64,000 bases of DNA, taken from positions 744,001 to 808,000 of the forward strand of contig NZ_JBHRTF010000002.1 of NCBI RefSeq assembly GCF_042646205.1, in the 5' to 3' direction. The stretch comes from Cellvibrio fontiphilus_A (GTDB taxonomy: Bacteria; Pseudomonadota; Gammaproteobacteria; Pseudomonadales; Cellvibrionaceae). The first letter of the stretch is position 1, and each line of letters starts with the position of its first letter. A program made the position numbers and the translations under genes. This document shows, one piece after another, positions 1 to 8,603 of this stretch. The notes below the pieces were generated by a model that was not told where the DNA came from, did no database searches, and saw only the letters and a program-made list of their open reading frames with translations.

Positions 1-2454
1 AACGCCGTGGGCGTGGTGGATGCCATCGCCGCGGAAGATATCGGCAAGTTCCCTGCACACAATATCGCCGAAGCCCTGCAGCGGGTGACCGGGGTGGCGG
101 TAGTGCGCGACCGTGGCGAAGGTGTGTATGTGCGCGTGCGCGGCCTGGGTTCCAACTTTCAGGTGACCAGCCTCAATAGCCGCGCTATGGCGGTGAATGA
201 AAACGTGCGTACCTCCGGGCAATTTGGCCGCCAGTTCCGTTTTGACACCTTGCCTGCCGAGCTGGTGTCCAGCGTGGAAGTGATCAAAAGCCCCACCGCC
301 GATTTGGATGAAGGCGCCATCGGCGGCACGGTGAATATCAAAACCTTCAAGCCGCTGGATTTGGACGGCAGCAAATACACCGGCTCGCTGCAGGCCAGCC
401 ATTCTGAATTAGCCGATAAAACCGACCCGCGCCTGTCCGGTTTGGCGAGTTGGAGCAACAGCGACAACACCTTTGGCGCGCTGGTTTCCGCCGCCTACGC
501 CGAGCGCAGTGTGCGGCAGGATCGCTCGCTCAACTTTGGCTGGAGCCAATCCACCGGTATCGATACTGACGGTGACGGCAGCGCCGATTCCGGCCCCATC
601 ATCACCCCCGGTGGTATTCGCCCGACCCTCGAACTGGAAGACCGTGAGCGCATGGGTATCGCCTCGGCCCTGCAGTGGCGCCCGAGTGACATAGCCGAAG
701 TGAACTTCGATATTTTCTACGTCGATCAAACGGTGAACTACGACGAATTCACCTACAGCGCAGATTACAACCTCAACAAACTCACTCCCGGTTCGGCGGT
801 GATTCGCAACGGCGCGCTAATTGGCGGCTCCACCACCGATGGCGCGGTACAAATCGGCCGCGAAAGTTCGGGCATCAACGACGAAAACCTGGCGCTGGGC
901 TTAAACGGCGCGCTTTATCTGGGCAACTGGAAACTCTCCGGCGACCTGTTCCATTCCACCGCCGACAGCGAAGATGCCGACCCGATTATCCGCACCCGTT
1001 TCCGTCGCACCAGCGGCGTGGCCTTTGATTTCTACTTCCCCAAGGTGGATGGCGACTCGGTGCCCAGCATCACCTACAAAAACGCTGACCTGACTGACCC
1101 CGAGCAGTGGTTGGGGCGCCGTTTGGAGTGGCGCACTATTCGCGCCGAAGACGAAGAGCAGGCGATTAAGTTCGATGCCGAGCGCGAGTTGAATGTCGCC
1201 GGCCTCACCAAATTCACCACCGGGGTAAAACTGCGCGAGCGCTCGCGCGACTATTTCCGCCGCGATTTGGTGCTGGTGAATGGCATAGAAGGCGAGGTGT
1301 TTGATGAGAGCTACTTTGAAGCCTTCCCGGTGAGCGGTTTCCTCGGCGATGCCAAGGGCGAATTCCCTACGGTGTGGTTGGTGCCGGACGAGAGCAAATT
1401 CTGGAGCAACTACCCCAGCGCGACTGATTTGGCAGCGCCGCTATCCTCGGGTGATTTACGCAACTCCTACCGCATCGAGGAGTCCATCACCTCGGCCTAT
1501 GCGATGCTGGATATGGAGCACCAGCTGGGCGGTCTGCCGCTCAAGGGTAATGTTGGGGTGCGTGTCGCTCAAACTGAACAGACCTCCTCCGGCCATGCCT
1601 CGGTGGGCGGCGTGACCACCCCGGTGAGTTTTGATGAGGACTATACCGATGTGCTGCCCTCCGCCAACTTCACCCTCAATTGGACCGACGATTTGCTCAC
1701 CCGCGCCGCTGCCGCCAAGGTAATTACCCGCCCGGACTTGCAGGACATGGCACCGCGCCTGACTTTTAACTCCGGCGATGTGAACACCGCCAGCGGCGGC
1801 AACCCGCTGCTCAACCCCTTTGAAGCCTGGCAGTACGACCTGACGCTGGAATGGTATCTGGACAAGGTCACTGCGCTCTCGGCGGGTGTTTTCTACAAGG
1901 ACATTTCCACCTTTATCCAAACCCAAAAGTCAGATTTGCTGTTCAACGGCGTGGTGTATGAACTCAGCTCCAAGGTCAACGGCTCCAACGCCGAAGTGAC
2001 CGGGATGGAAGTGGCTTATCAACAGGTGTTTGACCAACTGCCCGCGCCGTTTGACGGCCTCGGCCTGCAGGCCAACTACACCTGGACTGACTCCAGCGCG
2101 GTCTATGTGGATAACGACCAATCAGTCAAAGGCGAGTTGGAAGATGTCGCCAAAAACAGCTACAACCTCACCGCGTTCTATGAAAAGGACGGCTTTGGCC
2201 TGCGCCTGAGCTACAGCTGGCGCGATGGAGTGTTGAACCAGATAGGCACCAACAGCCTCGCCTCGGAAAACAAGGCGGCGTTTGGCACCCTGGATTTAAG
2301 CGCGTCTTACGACCTGTCGGACAATGTCACGCTGTTTGTGGAGGGCATCAATATCACCGACCAAGCCCAGCAGGATTTTGTGCAGGGCGACGAGTTCCGC
2401 AGCTACACCGACTACGGCAGCACCTATTCGCTGGGGGTGCGTGCCAGCTTCTAA
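1..2454 (+). CDS. TonB-dependent receptor (5' end outside window)
   Basis: Outer-membrane receptor for energy-coupled uptake of a scarce ligand. The reading frame is open from the first base, and the visible protein begins inside the plug domain (FPAHNIAEALQRVTGV, then the VRVRGLGSNF and EGAIGGTVNI blocks), so the signal peptide and TonB box are cut off. The remaining 700 or so residues form the beta-barrel and end in the usual aromatic strand (YSLGVRASF). It is strikingly similar to the receptor on the other side of the phosphatase gene: both share the FPAHNIAEA, VVRDRGE, LAVNENVR/MAVNENVR and PAELV blocks, so they are paralogues. The ligand is unknown. The phosphatase gene downstream hints at a phosphorylated or iron-containing substrate, which is inference only. 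Confidence 0.93.
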   Translation, partial: NAVGVVDAIAAEDIGKFPAHNIAEALQRVTGVAVVRDRGEGVYVRVRGLGSNFQVTSLNSRAMAVNENVRTSGQFGRQFRFDTLPAELVSSVEVIKSPTADLDEGAIGGTVNIKTFKPLDLDGSKYTGSLQASHSELADKTDPRLSGLASWSNSDNTFGALVSAAYAERSVRQDRSLNFGWSQSTGIDTDGDGSADSGPIITPGGIRPTLELEDRERMGIASALQWRPSDIAEVNFDIFYVDQTVNYDEFTYSADYNLNKLTPGSAVIRNGALIGGSTTDGAVQIGRESSGINDENLALGLNGALYLGNWKLSGDLFHSTADSEDADPIIRTRFRRTSGVAFDFYFPKVDGDSVPSITYKNADLTDPEQWLGRRLEWRTIRAEDEEQAIKFDAERELNVAGLTKFTTGVKLRERSRDYFRRDLVLVNGIEGEVFDESYFEAFPVSGFLGDAKGEFPTVWLVPDESKFWSNYPSATDLAAPLSSGDLRNSYRIEESITSAYAMLDMEHQLGGLPLKGNVGVRVAQTEQTSSGHASVGGVTTPVSFDEDYTDVLPSANFTLNWTDDLLTRAAAAKVITRPDLQDMAPRLTFNSGDVNTASGGNPLLNPFEAWQYDLTLEWYLDKVTALSAGVFYKDISTFIQTQKSDLLFNGVVYELSSKVNGSNAEVTGMEVAYQQVFDQLPAPFDGLGLQANYTWTDSSAVYVDNDQSVKGELEDVAKNSYNLTAFYEKDGFGLRLSYSWRDGVLNQIGTNSLASENKAAFGTLDLSASYDLSDNVTLFVEGINITDQAQQDFVQGDEFRSYTDYGSTYSLGVRASF

Positions 2455-2513
2455 GCCTCCCCCTGGGCTGGGCGGTCATTTCAGCTCAGCCCTTATTGGG
2501 GCGCCCGGCTGGG

Positions 2514-2531
2514 TTGTCATCTAATAGTCAT
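2514..2531 (+). promoter_or_regulatory. possible Pho box (PhoB site)
   Basis: Two 7-base direct repeats, TTGTCAT and TAGTCAT, are separated by the 4-base AT-rich spacer CTAA. This is the spacing of a Pho box (CTGTCAT-N4-CTGTCAT), with 6/7 and 5/7 matches. It lies about 65 bp upstream of a PhoX-like phosphatase gene, where PhoB control would make sense. No convincing -10 element is obvious, so this is tentative. Confidence 0.4.
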
Positions 2532-2596
2532 ATTTTTACGTCAAAAACAGCGCTGGTTTTCCAGTGTCTGTTTTTTTATTTTTTGTGGATGTTTTT

Positions 2597-4069
2597 ATGC
2601 GTTTAACCCGTCGTAACTTTCTCAAAAATGCCAGCGCTACTGCCATCGCGCTGGGCGGCCTGCGCAGTTTGCAACTGCAGGCGCAGGTCTATGCCCAAGA
2701 CCCGGTTTACGGTATCGATAAAGTCGGCCAACTGCTGGCCGACCCGGCGGGCATTCTCAACTTGCCGCGTGATTTCAGTTACAAAATCATCGCCCGCACC
2801 GGCGACCGCATGAACGATGGGCTAATTACCCCCAGCGCCATGGATGGCATGGCCGCTTTCCCGCTGCCGGGTGATGCCAGCAAATGCATTCTGGTGCGCA
2901 ACCACGAACTGGATTCGGTGGGCGAGGAAATTGATGCCTTTGGCGGCGATAAGGATTTGGCGCGCAAACATGTTGGCAACAAAAGCTATGACAGCTTTGG
3001 TGGCCTGCCGGTTAACGGTGGTACTAGCACCCTGGTTTACAGCCATCGCAGCCAGCGCGTAGAGCGCAGCCACCTGAGTTTGGTGGGCACCGCGCGTAAC
3101 TGTGCCGGTGGCGCCACGCCCTGGGGCAGTTGGCTCAGCTGCGAGGAAACGCTGGTCGGCAAAGCTCAGGGTTACGGCCGCGAACACGGCTATATCTTTG
3201 AGGTGCCCTCACTTGCCAAGGGTTTGGTAGAGCCGGTGCCGCTCAAAGATATGGGGCGTTTTGTACACGAAGCAGCGGCTGTGGATAGCACCAACGGCAT
3301 TGTGTACCTCTCGGAAGATACGGATCGCAGCCTGTTTTACCGCTTTATCCCCAACACTCCGGGCAAGCTGGCCGAGGGCGGCCGCCTGCAAGCCCTCGCC
3401 ATTCGCGGCTGGCCGAGCGCCAATACCCGCAATTGGAAGGAGGATGCAAAAGACAAAAACGCGCAACCCGTTGCCATGCGCCAGCGCTTTGAATGCGAGT
3501 GGATCGATCTGGACGATGTCACCGCCCCCGAGGGTGATTTGAACACCCGCGGCGAAGCCCAAGGCGCGGCGATTTTTGCGCGCGGTGAGGGCATCGCCTT
3601 TGCCCTGCGCGAGGATAAAACCCGCGAAGTGCTGTTTGCGGCGACCGGCGGCGGCCCGCTCAAAATCGGCCAGGTCTGGCGCTATCAACCCAGCGCCTTT
3701 GAGGGCACCGCACGCGAAAGCGAGCAGCCGGGGGTGATGGAATTAGTCTATGAAACCCACAACCGCGCGATTTTGGAGTCCTGCGACAATTTGGCCGTGG
3801 CGCCCTGGGGCGACCTGATCATCTGTGAGGACAGCTACTCGGAAAACCCGGATACGGTGAACTACCTGCGCGGCCTCACCCCGGACGGGCGCATCTACAC
3901 CCTCGCCATGAACGCCCACCCCGATAAGGGCGAATTCTGCGGCGCCTGTTTCTCCCCTGACGGCACTACGCTCTTCGTCAACATCCAACGCCCCGGCTTC
4001 ACCCTCGCCATCACCGGCCCCTGGGGCAACCTGCGCAGCCGCGCCAAGGGGATTGATAGGTTGGGTTAA
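2597..4069 (+). CDS. PhoX/DUF839-family phosphatase-like protein, Tat-exported
   Basis: A 490-residue periplasmic or exported protein of the PhoX (DUF839) beta-propeller family, whose characterised members are Fe(III)/Ca-dependent alkaline phosphatases. The N-terminus RLTRRNFLKNASATAIALGG is a twin-arginine signal, fitting export of a folded metalloprotein. The block NCAGGATPWGSWLSCEET carries the conserved Cys and Glu of the family, and EAAAVDSTNGIVYLSEDTD is another family block. I chose the ATG just before the RRNFLK signal; an upstream GTG at 2564 would add 11 residues ahead of it. It is shorter than classic PhoX (600-700 residues), so it may belong to a sibling DUF839 subfamily. It lies between two related TonB receptors and converges with the second. 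A possible Pho box lies upstream. Confidence 0.82.
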   Translation: MRLTRRNFLKNASATAIALGGLRSLQLQAQVYAQDPVYGIDKVGQLLADPAGILNLPRDFSYKIIARTGDRMNDGLITPSAMDGMAAFPLPGDASKCILVRNHELDSVGEEIDAFGGDKDLARKHVGNKSYDSFGGLPVNGGTSTLVYSHRSQRVERSHLSLVGTARNCAGGATPWGSWLSCEETLVGKAQGYGREHGYIFEVPSLAKGLVEPVPLKDMGRFVHEAAAVDSTNGIVYLSEDTDRSLFYRFIPNTPGKLAEGGRLQALAIRGWPSANTRNWKEDAKDKNAQPVAMRQRFECEWIDLDDVTAPEGDLNTRGEAQGAAIFARGEGIAFALREDKTREVLFAATGGGPLKIGQVWRYQPSAFEGTARESEQPGVMELVYETHNRAILESCDNLAVAPWGDLIICEDSYSENPDTVNYLRGLTPDGRIYTLAMNAHPDKGEFCGACFSPDGTTLFVNIQRPGFTLAITGPWGNLRSRAKGIDRLG

Positions 4070-4087
4070 CTTCTTGTGGTGTAGGGT

Positions 4088-6943
4088 TCAGAGCTTGAGG
4101 TTAACACCCACCCAAAAACTCCGCCCATAGTGGGTGTAACCGGCAAATTCGCCACCTAACACACTTTCCCATTGGGCGGCGTTGGTGAGGTTGGTGGCTT
4201 CGGCGGTGAAGCTGAGGTTGCTGTTGAAGCGCCAGCTCAGGTGCATATCCAGAGTGCCGAAGGCTTCGCTGTTTTGTGCGGCGAGGTTGGCGCTGGCGAC
4301 CTGGTTGAGCACTTGGTCGCGCCAGTTGTAGTGGGCGCGCCAGTGCCAGTGGCTGGTTTCGCGGTAAATTCCCAGGTTAACGCTGTTGCGGGCGACATCG
4401 GCGAGCCGGTCGCGGTTGATACCCGTGTCGGTGTAATAGCGGGCGCTGGTCCAGGTGTGGGTGTAATTGGTGTTGATGCCCCAGTGTTGCAGTGGTTCGG
4501 GCAGGGCTTGTTGCCAGGCGAGTTCGATGCCGGCGATGTTGGCGCGGGCACCATTGTCGGGGCTGGTGAGTTCGTACTCGGTGCCCTTGATGATTTGTGT
4601 GCGGGTGCGGCTTTGGAAGAAGTTGTCCAGTTTTTTGGCAAATATTCCGACCGATAGCAGCATTTTGTCGGCTGGGTAGTATTCCAGTGCGCTGTCCCAC
4701 TGCCAGCCGGTAACTGGTTTTAATTCGGGATTGCCGCTGGTAGCCGTCGCTACATCGCCGGAGTTGAGGGTGAGCCGTGGCGCCAGGTCCTGAAACTCGG
4801 GACGCGCCATCACCCGCGCCAGTGCCGAGCGCCAGAGCAGTTGTTCATCCAACTCCAGCACCAGATTCGCGGCGGGCAGCAGTTCGCCATAGCGCTGTGT
4901 ATAGGTCGCGGTTTGTGCGCCGCCCTGTGTCTGCTGGTCGGTTTCCACCCAGCGCAGACCTACATCGCCGCGCAGCGGCCAGCGGCCTTGCTCGGCGTCC
5001 ATATTCAGCTGGAGGTAAAGCGCGCGACTGTCCTCCCTGATACGGTAGCTATTTTGTAAGTCCTCGGCGCTAAGCGGGGATTGGTAAAACGCATGTTCAT
5101 CAACAGCTTGCCAAAATGTTTCCGCCTTGGGCGCCAACCAGTTATGGGGTAAGCGGCGGGTATTGCCCAAAAAGTTAGCCACCGGCAGGGGGATAAAATA
5201 GTCGCTGGGGAAATAAATGCCGGTTATACCCTCGCTTACAAGGCGATCCTTGCGCCAGTAGTCGCGGCGGTGCTGGCGCCACTGCAGGCCAAGCTCCAGC
5301 GCCTGCCAGAGTGGGTGATCAAGCGGGCGGGTGGCATCCAGTTTGAGGCTGGTGTCGCTGTCGCTGCTGCGAGTGCTGCGCCATTCCAAACGGCGGCCGG
5401 GGAAATCGCCGGGGTCGAGCAGGTCGATATTGTTGTAGCTGATCTGCGGCAGCTGCTGACCGGTATGGTAGGCAAAATCAAAATGTACATCCTGAGCGCG
5501 ACGCAGGCGGGTACGTTTGATGGCTTCAGGGTTGCCGCTGTGGGCACGGCTGTTTACCCAACTGGTGTTGAGTTGCCAGATTTCGCCCTGCCAACCGAGG
5601 CTGATATCCAGCATGGAGTTGTCATTTTCCAAGCCAGCAGATTCCTGGCCGATTTGCACTGAGCCGGTGTGGGTGCTGCCCGCTACCAGTGCCTTGCCCC
5701 GGGTTTGCAAGCTAGCGCCCAGCAAACCTGCGCTGTTGTAGTCGGCGCTGTAGCTGTATTCCTGATAGTCGATCTGCTGCTGCAGTTGCAGCCAATGCAC
5801 ATCCAACTGCCAGGATTCGCTGGGTTGCCATTGCAAGCTACTGCTCAACCCCAAGCGCTCGCGCTGCTCCAGTTCCAGAGTGGGGCGCACTCCGGCGGGG
5901 GTGACTAACGTGTCCCTGTTATTTGTTGTGGCGGGCAATTGGTTTGTAGATAGGTGCTCCCAGCGAAAGTTGAGCACACGGTCCTGCCGCAAATGGCGTT
6001 GGTTGTAAGCCGCGGCGAGGCTAAACCCCAGAGTCTGATCGCTATTCACCCAGCTGCCCAGCGCCGCCAACTTGGGGCGCCAAGTGTCCACTAACTCGGC
6101 GCTGTTGGCGCTCGCACTCAGGCTCAGGCGCGGCTCGCCAATAGTCAGCGGGGCGAAGGGGCGGATATCCACACTGCCGCCAATGGCGCCCTCTTCATCG
6201 CTCGCCGCCGTGCTTTTGCGCACCTCAACTCCGGCCACCAGCTCGGCGGGGAAGGTGTCGTAGTGGAAGCGGCGCCCGTACTGTTCGGAGTTGCGCACAT
6301 TTTCATTTACCGCCAGTGAGTGGCCATTCAGGCTGACGCGATTGAACTGGGTGGGCAGGCCGCGAATGCTTAAAAACAGCGCCTCGCCCCGGTCGCGCAC
6401 TACTGAAATACCGGGGCTGCGCTGGATTGCCTCGGCAATATTGTGGGCAGGGAATTTGGCGATATCCTCGGCGATAATCTTATCAACGAGCCGGTTACTA
6501 GTGCGTTTCTTGTCGATAGCGGTTTGTTGGTTGCGGCTGTAGTTGCCCAGCACCAGCAGCTGTTCAACCATCACCTGGGGGTGGTGTGGCGGTTCGGGTG
6601 ATGGCGGTGGCAAGTGCGGACGCTGTTGAATCAACCAGCCGGAGGAGCGTGGCAGGGCTTGAAAACCACTCCCGGCGAGCAGCTTGTCCAGTACCTGCGC
6701 GGGGCTCATCTGGCCTGCAACTGCCGGGGCGGTTAAGCCCTGCAGCTTGCGTGGATCGAACCAGAGGCTGGTCTGCAGTTGGCGCGCCACCTGGGTCAGG
6801 GCTTGACCCAGAGGTTGGGCGGGTAATTGCCAGTTGTAGCTGGCTGGTTGTGTCTGGGGTTCAGCCCTTGGCCCGGCGGCGTAAACCAGTATCAGGCTGA
6901 TACCAATCAAGCGCGCCCAGGCTTGGCTGAGGGTGGATGGCAT
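4088..6943 (-). CDS. TonB-dependent receptor with N-terminal signalling (STN) domain
   Basis: A 951-residue transducer-type outer-membrane receptor. After a signal peptide, residues about 35-110 form the secretin/TonB short N-terminal domain (LPAQPLGQALTQVARQLQ), which in FecA-type receptors contacts the FecR-like regulator in the periplasm. The plug (FPAHNIAEAIQRSPGISVVR, SIRGLP) and a full beta-barrel follow. It is the last gene of a unit headed by an ECF sigma factor and a FecR-like protein, with only 6 bp between fecR and receptor, so it probably both imports a ligand and reports its presence. It is a close paralogue of the receptor at the left edge, on the other side of the PhoX-like gene. 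The ligand cannot be read from sequence: the family includes siderophore, haem and carbohydrate receptors. Confidence 0.93.
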   Translation of the reverse strand: MPSTLSQAWARLIGISLILVYAAGPRAEPQTQPASYNWQLPAQPLGQALTQVARQLQTSLWFDPRKLQGLTAPAVAGQMSPAQVLDKLLAGSGFQALPRSSGWLIQQRPHLPPPSPEPPHHPQVMVEQLLVLGNYSRNQQTAIDKKRTSNRLVDKIIAEDIAKFPAHNIAEAIQRSPGISVVRDRGEALFLSIRGLPTQFNRVSLNGHSLAVNENVRNSEQYGRRFHYDTFPAELVAGVEVRKSTAASDEEGAIGGSVDIRPFAPLTIGEPRLSLSASANSAELVDTWRPKLAALGSWVNSDQTLGFSLAAAYNQRHLRQDRVLNFRWEHLSTNQLPATTNNRDTLVTPAGVRPTLELEQRERLGLSSSLQWQPSESWQLDVHWLQLQQQIDYQEYSYSADYNSAGLLGASLQTRGKALVAGSTHTGSVQIGQESAGLENDNSMLDISLGWQGEIWQLNTSWVNSRAHSGNPEAIKRTRLRRAQDVHFDFAYHTGQQLPQISYNNIDLLDPGDFPGRRLEWRSTRSSDSDTSLKLDATRPLDHPLWQALELGLQWRQHRRDYWRKDRLVSEGITGIYFPSDYFIPLPVANFLGNTRRLPHNWLAPKAETFWQAVDEHAFYQSPLSAEDLQNSYRIREDSRALYLQLNMDAEQGRWPLRGDVGLRWVETDQQTQGGAQTATYTQRYGELLPAANLVLELDEQLLWRSALARVMARPEFQDLAPRLTLNSGDVATATSGNPELKPVTGWQWDSALEYYPADKMLLSVGIFAKKLDNFFQSRTRTQIIKGTEYELTSPDNGARANIAGIELAWQQALPEPLQHWGINTNYTHTWTSARYYTDTGINRDRLADVARNSVNLGIYRETSHWHWRAHYNWRDQVLNQVASANLAAQNSEAFGTLDMHLSWRFNSNLSFTAEATNLTNAAQWESVLGGEFAGYTHYGRSFWVGVNLKL

Positions 6944-6949
6944 GGCGGC

Positions 6950-7939
6950 CTAGTTGCGCGCCGCCAGTTGGATGACCGCGACACCCTGCTGGTTGATGCG
7001 GCGCTGCTCCAGCGGGTGCAATTCGGTTAGCAGTTCGAGGCTGGCGGCCACATCTTTCAGCTGAAAGCGGCCAGCCAGCGGCAGCGCGGCCAAGTCCGGG
7101 TCGGCCAGTTGAATAGGGTTAGGGCTGTAGCGATTGAGCTGCTCCACCAATAGGCCCAGGTTGCCCTCGTGCAATTCCAGCCAGCCGGAGCGCCAATCCA
7201 CCAGTCCGGCCAGCTCTACTTTTTGCAAGCGGATGCCACTGGCGCTGACCTGCGCCTGATCCCCCGCGACCAGTCGCGTCGGCGGGTCATCGGGGTGCGC
7301 GCGCAGGTCTATGGCGCCCTCGTAAACGGTGACTTCAGTCGCCTGCGCCAGTTTGTCGATATTAAATTCAGTGCCCACCGCCACCACACTGGCAGTGCCG
7401 ATACTGACGGCAAAGGGGCGGTTTTTGTCCTTGGCGACGCGGAAGTAGGCCGCGCCCTGCTGCAGTTCCACATGGCGCCGGGTGGTATCCAGGGTAATGG
7501 CAAGGCGGCTGGCGGGGCTTATCTCCAGCAGCGATCCCTCCTCAAGCTGCAAGTCGTGGCGAATACCGGTGGCGGTAGCAAAAGGCAGGGTTTTGCTGCT
7601 TGCTGGCGCCTCGCTTAAAAAACGGTTGCTCACCAGCAGGGCGATGCACAGGCTAAAACACAGCGCCCAACGGGCACCGCGGCGGAAATCGGCGGCGGGT
7701 TGGGCGCGTGCTGGGCGATTCACTTGTGTCACGGCCTGCGCCGCGCGGGTGAGCGCCGGGTCGGCCCAGCTGTTGAGCATACGCTCGAACAGGGCGCGTC
7801 GCGTCGGGCTGGACTCCAGCCAGTGCAGCAGGCGGCGTTTGGACAGTTCATCCAGCGGTTGTTCGCCCAGCAGCTCAAGCCATTCGGCCGCTGTCTGGTA
7901 ATCCTCGTCGTCGGGTTGGTTCAGGGAGCTGTAGGTCAT
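6950..7939 (-). CDS. FecR-like anti-sigma/sigma regulator
   Basis: A 329-residue inner-membrane regulator that passes the signal from an STN-type receptor to its ECF sigma factor. The N-terminal cytoplasmic part (AAEWLELLGEQPLDELSKRR) matches the DUF4880 sigma-binding region. One hydrophobic segment at about residues 90-110 crosses the membrane. The periplasmic FecR domain follows (LPFATATGIRHDLQLEEGS, then VAVGTEFNI), with a C-terminal DUF4974/STN-like segment (LAGRFQLKDVAASLELLT). It lies 11 bp downstream of the sigma gene and 6 bp upstream of the receptor gene, the standard fecI-fecR-fecA order. Whether it inhibits or activates the sigma factor cannot be told from sequence. Confidence 0.92.
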   Translation of the reverse strand: MTYSSLNQPDDEDYQTAAEWLELLGEQPLDELSKRRLLHWLESSPTRRALFERMLNSWADPALTRAAQAVTQVNRPARAQPAADFRRGARWALCFSLCIALLVSNRFLSEAPASSKTLPFATATGIRHDLQLEEGSLLEISPASRLAITLDTTRRHVELQQGAAYFRVAKDKNRPFAVSIGTASVVAVGTEFNIDKLAQATEVTVYEGAIDLRAHPDDPPTRLVAGDQAQVSASGIRLQKVELAGLVDWRSGWLELHEGNLGLLVEQLNRYSPNPIQLADPDLAALPLAGRFQLKDVAASLELLTELHPLEQRRINQQGVAVIQLAARN

Positions 7940-7950
7940 AGGTGCAGGGC

Positions 7951-8478
7951 TTAAAACTGGCGGTGATGATCGAGAAAGCGCTGTAAATCGGCGAGTGCGC
8001 GGGTCATGTGTTTTTTAACGGCCTCCTGGCTCAGGCCCATGGCGGCAGCTATTTGCTCGCGCGATTCACCCTGCAGGCGGCGGCGAAGCAGCACCTCGCG
8101 CCGCTGCGCCGGCATGGTCGCCAAAAAACCGCTGAGCAGTTGCGCGCGCTGACGCTGGCTGGTGTGCTCCTCGGGGCAGGGGGCGGGGCAAGTGAGGGGG
8201 TTGCTGAGCTCGTCCAGGTTGTCCAGCGACAATAGCTGGCGTTTGTTATCGCCAAGTAGCAGGTTGCGGGCAATACGCAGGGCGTAGGCTAGCGGGTTGC
8301 GCAGCGGCTGGGCGCGTGCCTGTTCAATCACCCGTAGTACAGATTCTTGGTAGATGTCTGCTGCATCGCTGCTGTTCGGTGCAATTCGCTGGATATAGCG
8401 CTTGAGCGGGCCAGTTGCAGAGGTCAGGCGCTCATCCAGAGGCGCTGGCTCAAGGCTAGGTCGGTGAGGATCAAGCAT
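7951..8478 (-). CDS. ECF-type (FecI-like) RNA polymerase sigma factor
   Basis: A small sigma-70-family factor with region 2 (DAADIYQESVLRVIEQ, then NPLAYALRIARNLLLGDNKR) and region 4 helix-turn-helix (MPAQRREVLLRRRLQGESREQIAAAMGLS, cited in part: GESREQIAAAMGLS). It should direct transcription of a few genes, probably including the downstream receptor, when the receptor/FecR pair signals. I chose the ATG giving 175 residues; an in-frame TTG at 8532 would add 18 hydrophobic residues that do not look like sigma sequence. Neither start has a good ribosome-binding site. No Fur box is visible in the short upstream gap, so iron control is not demonstrated. Other target promoters cannot be identified here. 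Confidence 0.88.
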   Translation of the reverse strand: MLDPHRPSLEPAPLDERLTSATGPLKRYIQRIAPNSSDAADIYQESVLRVIEQARAQPLRNPLAYALRIARNLLLGDNKRQLLSLDNLDELSNPLTCPAPCPEEHTSQRQRAQLLSGFLATMPAQRREVLLRRRLQGESREQIAAAMGLSQEAVKKHMTRALADLQRFLDHHRQF

Positions 8479-8564
8479 GGCGGCAAGTCTCGCAATTAAC
8501 TGGCGCGCCAGCTTAATCAGTAAATATGACAATTCGATGAGTGAGGTGCCAGTTTTAGGCTCTT

Positions 8565-8603
8565 ATCGGCACTTCAAATCGGCACTTCAGGTTCGCACTT
8601 CAG
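8565..8603. repeat. three tandem 13-bp units
   Basis: Three consecutive units of about 13 bp with the core CGGCACTTCA or CGCACTTCA lie in the gap between the sigma gene and the LpxH-like gene. The last unit covers the stop codon of the latter. It is probably simple slippage; no function is evident. Confidence 0.6.

Noticed and set aside
3209..3688. Open frame opposite the PhoX-like gene
   Set aside because: Antisense shadow of a gene with Tat signal and family motifs; no ribosome-binding site or domain.
4172..4657. Open frame of 161 codons opposite the STN receptor
   Set aside because: Antisense low-complexity Gly/Val/Ala translation; the receptor on the minus strand is certain.
8479..8600. 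Fur box upstream of the FecI-like sigma gene
   Set aside because: No stretch resembling GATAATGATAATCATTATC was found in the short gap or just inside the gene, so iron regulation is not claimed.
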